12,766 nucleotides of DNA from Nitrospirota bacterium (GTDB lineage: Bacteria > Nitrospirota > Nitrospiria > Nitrospirales > NS-4): NCBI GenBank assembly GCA_005877565.1, contig VBOK01000022.1, forward strand, positions 1 through 12,766, given 5' to 3'. This document shows positions 1-7,284 of the stretch, piece by piece (the stretch's first letter is position 1; each line of letters opens with the position of its first letter). Position numbers and translations under genes: made by a program. The notes beneath the pieces are model-generated. The model ran no database searches and was not told the DNA's origin. It saw nothing but the letters and a program-made list of their open reading frames with translations.

Positions 1-1
1 T

Positions 2-2926
2 GTCCAGGTGCGGAACATCGCCGAGGTGACCACGGCCGTCGCCACCGGGGACCTCTCCAAGAAGATCACTGTCGATGTGCAGGGCGAGATCCTGGAGCTG
101 AAGAACACCATCAACACCATGGTGGATCAGCTCAACGCGTTTGCGGCGGAGGTGACGCGCGTGGCGCGCGAGGTCGGCACCGACGGCAGGCTGGGCGGGC
201 AGGCTGAGGTGAAGGGCGTCGCTGGCACGTGGAAGAACCTGACGGATAACGTCAATGCGATGGCGAGTAACCTGACCGCCCAGGTGCGCGACATTGCTCG
301 AGTCGCCACCGCCATTGCCTATGGAGATTTAGGACAGAAGATCACTGTTGATGTGAAGGGCGAGATTCTCCAGCTCAAAGAGACCATCAACCGGATGGTG
401 GATCAGCTCAACGCGTTCGCGGCGGAGGTCACCCGGGTGGCCAAAGAAGTGGGCACCGACGGCAAGCTGGGCGGGCAGGCCGAGGTGAAGGACGTGGCCG
501 GCACCTGGAAGGACCTCACCGACAACGTCAACGTCATGGCGGCGAACCTGACCGATCAGGTGGGTGGTATCGCCAAAGTAGTGACCGCCGTGGCCACGGG
601 GAACCTCAAGCAGAAATTGACGGTCCAGGCCAAGGGAGAGATTGCGGCCCTGGCCGACACCATCAACAACATGATTGATACTCTCGCCATCTTCGCCGAT
701 CAGGTCACCTCCGTGGCCCGGGAGGTGGGCGTGGAAGGCAGACTGGGCGGCCAGGCCAACGTGCCTGGAACCGCCGGCACCTGGAAGGACCTGACCGACA
801 ACGTCAATCAGTTGGCCGCCAACTTGACCACTCAGGTGCGTGCCATCGCCGACGTGGCCACCGCGGTCACCAAGGGGGACCTCACACGGACGATTACAGT
901 TGAGGCGCGCGGCGAGGTTCAGGAGCTCAAAAACAACATCAACGAGATGATTCGCAACCTGAGGGACACGACCCATAAGAGTAGCGAACAAGACTGGCTA
1001 AAGACGAACCTCGCCAAGTTTACGCAAATGCTGCAGGGCCAGCGGGATATACAGACCGTGGCCCGGACGCTCCTCTCGGAACTGGGGCCGCTGGTTGACG
1101 CACAGCACGGCGTGTTCTTCATCATGGACACGCAAGATGCTACCCTGGTGCTGAAGCTGTTATCCAGTTACGGCTACAAGGAGCGCAAGAACCTGGCACG
1201 CGAATGGAACGTCGGTGAAGGTCTGGTGGGGCAGTGCGCCTTTGAAAAACAACGGATCCTGCTCACCGATGTACCGGCGGAATATATCCAGATCAGTTCA
1301 GGCCTGGGTCACGCTGCGCCACTCAACATCATCCTGATGCCGGTGCTCTTCGAGGGGGAGGTCAAAGCGGTCATTGAATTGGCCTCCTTCAATCGCTTCA
1401 GCGAGATCCATCAAACTTTCTTGGAGCAACTGACGGAGAGCATCGGCATCGTGTTGAACACGATCGAAGCCAACACGCGGACCGAGAGGTTGCTGACGCA
1501 GTCGCAGGACCTGGCCAAGGAGCTGCAAAGCCAACAGGAGGAACTGCAGCAAACCAACGAGCAACTGGTTGAGAAAGCCCGCTTGCTGGATGAGCAAAAG
1601 AATGAGGTTGAACGGAAGAACCGGGAGGTGGAACAAGCCAAGCGGGCGCTGGAGGAAAAGGCCGAGCAACTGGCCCGCACCTCCAAGTACAAGTCGGAAT
1701 TCCTCGCCAACATGTCTCATGAGCTGCGGACGCCGCTCAACAGTCTGCTCATCCTCGCCCAACAACTGGCTGCGAATTCCGAAGGCAACCTGACCACGCA
1801 ACAAGTGAACTACGGTCGTACGATCCATGCCGCGGGGACCGATCTCCTAACCCTGATCAACGATATTCTAGACCTGTCCAAGATCGAGTCCGGCACCGTG
1901 ACGGTAGAGGCCAGCGAAGCGCTCTTCGCCGATTTGCGCGACCAGATGGACCGCACCTTCCGGCATATGGCAGTTGACAAGGGGTTGGAATTCAACATCG
2001 AACTCGCCTCGAACCTGCCGAGGAGCCTCTTCACCGATCCCAAACGCCTGCAGCAGGTGCTGAAGAATCTGCTTTCCAACGCCTTCAAGTTTAGCGAGAG
2101 GGGCCGGGTGGATTTGCATGTCAGCGTTGTCACCAGTGGATGGAGTCCCGACCACCGCATCCTCAACCGTGCTCACTCGGCAGTTGCCTTCTCGGTAAAC
2201 GACACGGGCATCGGCATCCCAGCCGACAAACAGAAAATCATCTTTGAAGCATTCCAACAGGCTGATGGCACAACCAGCCGGAAGTATGGCGGCACCGGCT
2301 TGGGATTGGCGATTAGTCGTGAGATTGCCTCTCTCTTGGGAGGAGAACTCCGACTGGTCAGCAGCACTGCCGGCAAAGGCAGCACCTTCATGCTGTTCCT
2401 GCCGCAGATCTACACCCCGCCTAAGCCCGACCCGTCGAGACCTACGTTTCCCTCCACCGAGCCCTCCCCGGCCGGGCCAGTATCGGCTCCCTCCCCGCCC
2501 AGGTATAGCCCCGACCGAGGTCCGGATGTTGGGACCACTTCTGACACGGCGCTGGCGGGCAAAAGAGCTTTGATCGTGGACGATGACATCCGAAACATCT
2601 TCGCCATCACCGCTGTGTTGGAACGTCATCGGATGGAAGTGCTCTCGGTCGAGAACGGCAAGGCGGCGATCGATCTTTTGCAGAAAACGCCGAGGATTGA
2701 CGTGGTGTCGATGGACATCATGATGCCGGAGATGGACGGGTATGACACCATGCGCGCCATCCGGAAGATCGACAAGTTCAAGGCCTTACCGATCATCGCC
2801 CTTACAGCTAAGGCTATGAAGGGAGACCGGGAAAAGTGCATTGAGGCAGGGGCATCGGACTACGTGTCCAAGCCGGTGAACATCGAACAGCTGTTGTCGC
2901 TGTTACGAGTCTGGCTCTATCGGTAG
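2..2926 (+). CDS. Hybrid histidine kinase with HAMP array, GAF and C-terminal receiver (5' partial)
   Basis: The frame is open to the window edge and the first residues lie inside a HAMP repeat, so the N-terminus is missing; the GTG at 8 is not a true start. Numbering from that GTG, residues 1-325 are a tandem HAMP array, 346-495 a GAF domain, 497-565 a Gln/Glu-rich coiled coil, then HisKA with the H box SHELRTPLNS (phosphoacceptor His571). The HATPase domain has its N box at Asn691, NDTGIGIP at Asp732 and GGTGLGLAI from 761. A Pro-rich linker (about 800-841) leads to a receiver with acidic residues 858-860, phosphoacceptor Asp903 and Lys955. All catalytic motifs look intact. It resembles the soluble Nik1-like (group III) HAMP-array kinases, so it probably acts in the cytoplasm, with the HAMP array and GAF as sensor or signal-transfer modules. 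The ligand cannot be told. The next kinase gene starts 12 bp downstream, so the two are probably co-transcribed. Confidence 0.93.
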   Translation, partial: VQVRNIAEVTTAVATGDLSKKITVDVQGEILELKNTINTMVDQLNAFAAEVTRVAREVGTDGRLGGQAEVKGVAGTWKNLTDNVNAMASNLTAQVRDIARVATAIAYGDLGQKITVDVKGEILQLKETINRMVDQLNAFAAEVTRVAKEVGTDGKLGGQAEVKDVAGTWKDLTDNVNVMAANLTDQVGGIAKVVTAVATGNLKQKLTVQAKGEIAALADTINNMIDTLAIFADQVTSVAREVGVEGRLGGQANVPGTAGTWKDLTDNVNQLAANLTTQVRAIADVATAVTKGDLTRTITVEARGEVQELKNNINEMIRNLRDTTHKSSEQDWLKTNLAKFTQMLQGQRDIQTVARTLLSELGPLVDAQHGVFFIMDTQDATLVLKLLSSYGYKERKNLAREWNVGEGLVGQCAFEKQRILLTDVPAEYIQISSGLGHAAPLNIILMPVLFEGEVKAVIELASFNRFSEIHQTFLEQLTESIGIVLNTIEANTRTERLLTQSQDLAKELQSQQEELQQTNEQLVEKARLLDEQKNEVERKNREVEQAKRALEEKAEQLARTSKYKSEFLANMSHELRTPLNSLLILAQQLAANSEGNLTTQQVNYGRTIHAAGTDLLTLINDILDLSKIESGTVTVEASEALFADLRDQMDRTFRHMAVDKGLEFNIELASNLPRSLFTDPKRLQQVLKNLLSNAFKFSERGRVDLHVSVVTSGWSPDHRILNRAHSAVAFSVNDTGIGIPADKQKIIFEAFQQADGTTSRKYGGTGLGLAISREIASLLGGELRLVSSTAGKGSTFMLFLPQIYTPPKPDPSRPTFPSTEPSPAGPVSAPSPPRYSPDRGPDVGTTSDTALAGKRALIVDDDIRNIFAITAVLERHRMEVLSVENGKAAIDLLQKTPRIDVVSMDIMMPEMDGYDTMRAIRKIDKFKALPIIALTAKAMKGDREKCIEAGASDYVSKPVNIEQLLSLLRVWLYR
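8..985 (+). repeat. Tandem 276-bp HAMP-coding repeats
   Basis: Units begin at 8, 284, 560 and 836, each exactly 276 bp (92 codons), with a fourth partial unit to about 985. Each unit starts at a V-x-x-I-A motif and carries EVGxxGxLGGQA and AGTWKxLTDNVN. Units 1 and 2 are nearly identical at DNA level in places, for example the segments at 119-141 and 395-417. Each 92-residue unit probably contains two HAMP-like helical bundles of alternating type, as in Nik1-family kinases. The array runs off the left edge, so the total copy number is unknown. Confidence 0.9.
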
Positions 2927-2938
2927 TTTCGAGAAGCA

Positions 2939-4063
2939 ATGACAGCCGAAGCGAAGGCCAACATCCTGTTGGTAGACGACCGTCCAGACAGTCTCCTGGC
3001 CCTGGAGGCCATCTTGGCCGAACTGGGACAGAATCTGGTCAAGGCCGATTCCGGCAGACAAGCTCTTCGCTGTGTGCTGGAGCAAGACTTTGCTGTCATC
3101 TTGCTCGATGTGCATATGCCGGGGATGAATGGCTTTGAGACCGCGTCGCTGATTCGCGAACGCGAGCGGTCCAAGCACACGCCGATTGTTTTCCTCACTG
3201 CGAGCGACCCGAGTGAGTTGGCCGTATTCCGGGGTTATTCCGTTGGCGCCGTGGATTACCTCGTCAAGCCCTTCGCACCGGGAATATTGAAATCCAAAGT
3301 TGCGGTGTTCGTGGACCTGTTCCAGATGCGCGAGAAGGCAAGGCAGCAAACGGAACAACTCGCTGCCATCAATCAGAACCTGGAGCGAGAAAATGCCGAG
3401 CGTAAGCGGGCAGAGGAGGAATTGCGCCGGTCGCATGACGAACTGGAAAGGCGAGTGCAAGAGCGGACCGCCGAGCTGGCGAAGGCCAACGAGGCGTTAC
3501 AAGCTGAACTTGCCGAACGCGAGCGGATGGAGAAAGAGAAAACCAATATAGAGCAACAGCTCCGCCAGGCGCACAAGATGGAGGCGATCGGCAAGCTGGC
3601 CGGAGGCGTCGCTCACGACTTCAACAACCTCGTGACGATCATCACAGGGTACAGCGACATGCTGCTCAGTCGGATCGGTCCTGAGAACTCCACGCGGCGC
3701 GAACTCGAGCAGATCAAGAAGGCCGGGGACCGGGCCCACTCCCTGACCCGGCAACTGCTCGCCTTCAGCCGGCGGCAGATGCTGCAACCGAAGGTCTTGG
3801 ACCTGAACGCCGTGGTGACCAATCTGGAGCCGATGCTCCAGCGATTGATCGGCGAGAACATCGAGCTGGTCATCGAGCTGAAGCCAGGGCTGGGACAGGT
3901 GAAAGCTGATCCTGGGCAGATCGAGCAGGTCATCATGAACTTGGCCATCAACGCCCGCGATGCGATGCCCCAGGGAGATCCAGGATTTTCGAGCCCTTCT
4001 TCACCACCAAAGAACAGGGCAAGGGTACGGGGTTGGGCCTCTCCACGGTGTACGGGATCGTGA
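2939..4063 (+). CDS. Receiver-histidine kinase, N-terminal piece of a frameshifted gene
   Basis: ATG at 2939, 12 bp after the upstream kinase stop, with only a weak purine stretch (GAGAAG) as ribosome site. Residues 8-125 are a receiver (Asp13/Asp14, phosphoacceptor Asp57, Lys110). A long coiled coil follows at about 128-215. The HisKA H box GGVAHDFNNL (His226) belongs to the NtrB-like HDFNN class. The ATPase N box is NLAINARDAM (Asn338). After MPQG (about nt 3974) the protein becomes low-complexity and unrelated to kinases, and stops at 4063. In relatives the G1 box (DTGxGM) should follow here; it is absent in every frame. The conserved continuation resumes in the +1-register frame from about 3976. 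As written the kinase cannot have a complete ATP site. The receiver and dimerisation domain could still be made as a truncated protein. Confidence 0.8.
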   Translation: MTAEAKANILLVDDRPDSLLALEAILAELGQNLVKADSGRQALRCVLEQDFAVILLDVHMPGMNGFETASLIRERERSKHTPIVFLTASDPSELAVFRGYSVGAVDYLVKPFAPGILKSKVAVFVDLFQMREKARQQTEQLAAINQNLERENAERKRAEEELRRSHDELERRVQERTAELAKANEALQAELAERERMEKEKTNIEQQLRQAHKMEAIGKLAGGVAHDFNNLVTIITGYSDMLLSRIGPENSTRRELEQIKKAGDRAHSLTRQLLAFSRRQMLQPKVLDLNAVVTNLEPMLQRLIGENIELVIELKPGLGQVKADPGQIEQVIMNLAINARDAMPQGDPGFSSPSSPPKNRARVRGWASPRCTGS

Positions 4064-4602
4064 AGCAGAGCGGCGGCTACATCTGGGTCTACAGTGAACA
4101 CGGGCAGGGCACGACGTTCAAGATCTACCTGCCCAGAGTCGTCGCCCCAGCGGATTCAGTCCCGCCGGTCACTCACTGGTCCTCGCTGCCCCAGGGAAAG
4201 GAGACCGTGCTGTTGGTGGAGGACGAACCAGAGGTGCGGTGGCTCGTGCGGGACATGCTGCAGCATCTGGGTTATACCGTCCTGGAGGCGCGCCACGGGA
4301 TCGAAGCCCAGGTCCTGAGTATCCAGCATGCGGGACCGATCCACCTTCTGATCACCGATGTCGTGATGCCCCAGATGAGCGGGCGCGAGATCGCCGAGCA
4401 ACTGACGTCTGAGCATCCGGAGACGAAGGTGCTGTATATGTCGGGGTACACAGACGATGCTGTCGTTCGTCATGGGGTCCTGGCTGCAGAAATCGCGTTT
4501 CTGCAGAAACCTTTCACCCCCGAAGCCCTGGCGCGCAAAGTTCGCGAGGTGCTAGACGGCCAGACCAGCGGGAGCGGAAGAAGGGAAGTGCGGGGTCATT
4601 GA
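3976..4602 (+). pseudogene. C-terminal piece of the same kinase: end of HATPase plus receiver domain
   Basis: This frame picks up with RIFEPFFTTKEQGKGTGLGL, the end of a histidine-kinase ATPase domain (F box and G2 box), then a receiver: ETVLLVEDEPEV, phosphoacceptor Asp in LITDVVMPQMSG (codon 4357), and Lys in FLQKPF. It matches the usual HK-receiver tail of HDFNN-type hybrid kinases and belongs with the gene starting at 2939. A TTG at 4033 could serve as an artificial start, giving 189 residues, but it has no convincing ribosome site and lies inside the ATPase domain. The stop TGA (4600-4602) lies within the tRNA-Gly-derived sequence. Either this is a disrupted gene or the frame break is a sequencing or assembly error. 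If the receiver is made separately it could act as a stand-alone receiver, but this is speculative. Confidence 0.75.
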
Positions 4603-4625
4603 ACCCGCGACCCTCGCCTTGGCAA
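4599..4625 (-). repeat. tRNA-Gly fragment, att-like direct repeat of 10129-10155
   Basis: These 27 bases are identical and in the same orientation to 10129-10155, which is the anticodon loop (TTGCCAA), 3' half of the anticodon stem, variable region, T-stem 5' strand and start of the T loop of the tRNA-Gly gene. Identity ends exactly at the 5' edge of the anticodon loop and within the T loop. To the left a possible degenerate T arm can be drawn (GCGGG 4590-4594 with CCCGC 4604-4608), but it has a 9-nt loop and no good acceptor stem. This fits an attachment-site remnant left by integration at the tRNA gene; it is not a functional tRNA. Confidence 0.75.
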
Positions 4626-4744
4626 TTCTGCCCTGCCCTACTCAATTTTGGGACAGGTCGCTTCACGATTTCGACAGTATTCCCAGAGACATTGCCCACT
4701 TTCGAGCCTCTGTGTCATACGCGGTTCATCTGAGCAAGTCCTAC

Positions 4745-4765
4745 TCGGCCGTTCTAGCCGATTTT
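4745..4765 (+). terminator. Weak possible intrinsic terminator
   Basis: TCGGC (4745-4749) can pair with GCCGA (4757-4761) around a 7-nt loop, followed directly by TTTT. It lies between two convergent genes (kinase end at 4602, response regulator end at 4810), where a terminator is expected. The stem is only 5 bp, so this is tentative. Nothing else recognisable lies in 4626-4809. Confidence 0.3.
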
Positions 4766-4809
4766 AGAGCGACTTCCGTCATCTTTTTGACTCATGCTAC
4801 CTGGAACAG

Positions 4810-5499
4810 TCACTGCTGTGTCTTTCCTAGAGCCGGGCTCATTTCAATAATCCCCTTGCAAATGGCGTAGCGAGTTAGGCCGGCAACATCGTGGATGTCG
4901 AGCTTTTTCATGAGCCGCGCACGGTGCCTCTCTACCGTCTTGACGCTGATCTCGAGTTCAGCAGCGATTTGTTTGTTGCCCGCGCCTTCCGCGATCAATT
5001 GGAGCACCTCTGCCTCGCGGGAGGTCAGCAGGTCGGTCCGCTGCATGACGAAAGTACCCCGCACAACGGTCTCGAGATAGAGATTCGTCAGTCGCGTGGA
5101 AATGGCAGGGCTGAAAAACTTGTTCCCCTTTTTTGCCTCGCGGATTCCTCTGGTCACGTCGGTGAAGGCGGCCTGCTTCAGCAGGTAGCCCGCCGCACCG
5201 GCTTTGGTCAACTGGTCCACGTATTCATCGTCGCAGTAGGACGACAGAATGAGCACACGTGAACACGGGATTGCCTCGGTGATTTGGCGGGTGGCTTCCA
5301 GGCCGTTGAGCTCCGGCATGGCAATATCCATCACCACCACATCGGGCTTGAGGGCCTTGGCGAGCCGCACAGCTTGTCGGCCCGTCTCGGCTTCGCCGAC
5401 TATCTCGATGTCCCGTTCCGTCTGCAGCAAGGCTCGTAGCCCCTGACGCACCACCATGTGATCGTCGGCGAGTAACACGGTGATTCTTGGGATAGACAT
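4810..5499 (-). CDS. NarL/LuxR-family response regulator
   Basis: A 229-residue transcription factor of typical NarL-family length. Receiver domain at residues 5-122 with Asp12/Asp13, phosphoacceptor Asp58 in VVMDIAMPELNG, switch Ser in LILSSY and Lys108 in YLLKQA. C-terminal LuxR-type helix-turn-helix at about 155-213 (LTSREAEVLQLIAEG, then NKQIAAELEISVKTVERH). ATG at 5499 has a good ribosome site AGGAG (5506-5510 on the + strand) 6 nt upstream. It lies 35 bp downstream of the histidine kinase on the same strand, so the two form an operon and almost certainly a cognate pair: the kinase phosphorylates Asp58 and the regulator binds DNA. Its likely targets include the 457-bp intergenic region before the divergent peptide-ABC-kinase operon, but no site is proven. 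Confidence 0.93.
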   Translation of the reverse strand: MSIPRITVLLADDHMVVRQGLRALLQTERDIEIVGEAETGRQAVRLAKALKPDVVVMDIAMPELNGLEATRQITEAIPCSRVLILSSYCDDEYVDQLTKAGAAGYLLKQAAFTDVTRGIREAKKGNKFFSPAISTRLTNLYLETVVRGTFVMQRTDLLTSREAEVLQLIAEGAGNKQIAAELEISVKTVERHRARLMKKLDIHDVAGLTRYAICKGIIEMSPALGKTQQ

Positions 5500-5534
5500 C
5501 TCACGCTCCTACGGAAGAAGGGGAAGCATTCACC

Positions 5535-6644
5535 TCAGCCGGATGGAATGTTTGTTAAGACCTCCGACTGACTTCCGTTCTTGAAAGGAATCTCCACCTC
5601 AACAGTGGTTCCCCTGCCGAGTGAAGATTTGACTACAAAGCTGCCATTAACCAAACGCACGCGCTCCTGCATGCCCAGCAGGCCCAGCCGTTTTTCCCCC
5701 TTGGCAGACCGCTGCTGGTCCACCGCGAAGCCATGGCCGTTGTCTTTGATTCGCATCCGGATGACGTCGTTGACGGTGCGCAGGGTCACGTCTATCCGAC
5801 TGGCTTGCGCATGCTTGGCCGCGTTCGTCAGACTTTCCTGCATGACACGGAACAGCACAGTTTTCTGTTCCGCGTTCAGCCGCTCGGCATGGATGCTGCA
5901 CCAGAACCGTACCGGCAACCCGGCGCGTTGTGTGTACTCCTTCAGATACGAGCGCAGCGCGGGCACAAGGCCCAATTCGTCGAGCATCGTGGGGCGCAAT
6001 TCCCGGGCAAACCTTTGCACGGTGGCCATCGCTCCGACCAGCAGGCTCCCGATATCGGCAATTTTCTTGCTAAGCAGCGCGGCTGCCTCCGCGGCACCGT
6101 CCCGTTGCAAGACGGCGAGGTTCACGTTGATGGCGGTGAGGACCTCGCCGACTTCATCGTGGAGTTCGCGACTGATGCGCTTGCGTTCCTCCTCCTGCAC
6201 GTTCAGGATTCGCATGGCTTCTTGTTGCTGACGAATGACCCGCTCGCGCTCCTCGACGAAACTGCCACCCACCGTATTGGCAATACGATTGGCGGCCGGT
6301 TCGTAGGCCTCGAGGACGCGTTCGAGCAGGCCGAAGTCGTGGTGATACTTCTTGAAAAGCTCGCGGGACAGGACGTCGCGCAGCATCAGCACAATCCCCA
6401 GCACTTCTTGCGTGTCCACGCCGCGCGGGATGATACGCCCCGACAGGTTGTGGGCGTAGGCTTTAAGGGCCTCGACGCTGCCGGTTTCCATGACATCAAG
6501 GTAATTGTCGTAGATGGACTTTGTTTCCGAATCGATCTCCCTCTTGCTCATGGCGGTAAGGAGCTTGGCATTCTGAATGCGCCTGGCCCATTCCTCGCGT
6601 AATGGGGCGCGATTGTGTCGCAGGTGCGCCACCAATTCCCGCAA
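5535..6644 (-). CDS. NarX/LiaS-type sensor histidine kinase (HisKA_3) with RsbRD-like N-terminus
   Basis: From the chosen TTG at 6644 the protein has 369 residues. Residues 1-135 are helical and resemble the RsbR/RsbRD N-terminal sensor domain (LRHNRAPLREEWARRI at the start). A coiled stretch follows, then the HisKA_3 H box ISRELHDEVGEVL with His162. The HATPase domain carries ESLTNAAKHA (N box), DNGHG (Asp301), GLLGMQERV and GRGTTVEVEIP. No membrane segment is visible, so it is probably cytosolic. The frame stays open upstream to an ATG at 6812, but that extension is Arg/Cys/Trp-rich and unlike the domain. The TTG at 6644 has AGGA (6650-6653) 5 nt upstream and starts exactly where the domain should. 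Partner: the LuxR-type regulator 35 bp downstream. The signal is unknown. Confidence 0.88.
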   Translation of the reverse strand: MRELVAHLRHNRAPLREEWARRIQNAKLLTAMSKREIDSETKSIYDNYLDVMETGSVEALKAYAHNLSGRIIPRGVDTQEVLGIVLMLRDVLSRELFKKYHHDFGLLERVLEAYEPAANRIANTVGGSFVEERERVIRQQQEAMRILNVQEEERKRISRELHDEVGEVLTAINVNLAVLQRDGAAEAAALLSKKIADIGSLLVGAMATVQRFARELRPTMLDELGLVPALRSYLKEYTQRAGLPVRFWCSIHAERLNAEQKTVLFRVMQESLTNAAKHAQASRIDVTLRTVNDVIRMRIKDNGHGFAVDQQRSAKGEKRLGLLGMQERVRLVNGSFVVKSSLGRGTTVEVEIPFKNGSQSEVLTNIPSG

Positions 6645-7101
6645 CAATTTCCTGGAGTGTACGACCGATGAGACCAGGCATGTAAGTCGGGAGTTTGCCC
6701 AAGCAGGTGCGCATAACCTGACTGTCCGATCTGCGAACACCCGTCTTGTCTCCATTCGAGAGTGGCGAAGGTTTGTTTTCCCTGTCCACCTATCTGTATC
6801 GATAGGCCGCATGGCAATTCCGCGCTCGCTTGTAGTTCACGTCAGAAAGCGTACAACCGTCAGAATATTGCAAGCCCCGATGTCAGATCAATCGGGTGAT
6901 GACGGGATACGAAAGAACGCTGTAGCGAGGTCGGTTTGGGGGTCTCAATCCCAGGGCAAGAGAGGGTTTTACCCCCCTATCGAACCGCGAGTGTTTTCAC
7001 TATGCTGGACACACGGCGGGCACACTGCAGGGTGCCTCGGGGAAGGGTGAGCGGCTTTCACCTGAGTAAGAAAGGCATATGGGATAAGGAAGGAGGCGAA
7101 G
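6645..7101. promoter_or_regulatory. Divergent intergenic region between sensor kinase and peptide operon
   Basis: This 457-bp stretch has no convincing gene and must hold the promoters of two divergent operons. Two perfect inverted repeats could be operators: CCTATC (6789-6794) with GATAGG (6801-6806), and CCCGAT (6876-6881) with ATCGGG (6891-6896). A TATGCT at 7001-7006 could be a -10 box for the + strand operon, but I see no good -35 box at 17 bp. GGACACAC / GGCACAC at about 7008-7023 is a near direct repeat just after it. All sites are sequence patterns only. Confidence 0.4.
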
Positions 7102-7281
7102 ATGAAAAGGAGAAAGATGCAAAGCGGGTACTTCAGCATGATCACGCCGGCTCTCGGCACGCGAGAGTTGAAATGGGGGACAACAAGTGGCGAAAATTCA
7201 AACTCAACAAAAACCAAAGGTGGTTCGACTACCGGTGAAGGCGGTGGTGATCCCATCTGCATCCTTGGATTTTGCCTGTAG
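7102..7281 (+). CDS. Small 59-residue peptide, possible exported or RiPP-like precursor
   Basis: ATG at 7102 follows an excellent ribosome site AGGAGG (7091-7096) with 5-nt spacing; TAG at 7279-7281. The peptide starts basic (MKRRKMQSGY), has a middle Ser/Thr/Asn/Gly/Lys-rich stretch (residues 27-46), then Gly47-Gly48-Gly49 and a hydrophobic tail DPICILGFCL with Cys53 and Cys58. The coding DNA is A-rich compared with its GC-rich neighbours. It ends 3 bp before the TTG start of an ABC exporter, so it is translationally linked to it. A double-Gly leader followed by a short Cys-containing core is the pattern of peptides matured and exported by ABC transporters; YxxxxxPAL-G-xREL vaguely recalls lasso-type leaders. 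I do not recognise the family. No modifying enzyme such as a lasso cyclase, LanM or radical SAM is visible nearby. It is too short for many gene callers. Confidence 0.6.
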   Translation: MKRRKMQSGYFSMITPALGTRELKWGTTSGENSNSTKTKGGSTTGEGGGDPICILGFCL

Positions 7282-7284
7282 CGC

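Noticed and set aside
329..991. Long minus-strand frame (220 residues) antisense to the HAMP array
   Set aside because: A shadow of the repeats in GC-rich coding DNA; its repetitive sequence mirrors the 276-bp period and has no domain.
4619..4870. An 83-residue + strand frame between the kinase end and the response regulator
   Set aside because: It overlaps the 3' end of the response regulator gene, lacks a ribosome site and shows no domain.
6645..6812. N-terminal extension of the sensor kinase to an ATG at 6812
   Set aside because: The extra 56 residues are Arg/Cys/Trp-rich and unlike the domain; a TTG with AGGA spacing at 6644 fits the domain start better. Not excluded.
6936..7238. A 100-residue + strand frame upstream of and overlapping the peptide gene
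   Set aside because: No ribosome site and no domain; the well-placed AGGAGG serves the ATG at 7102 in another frame.
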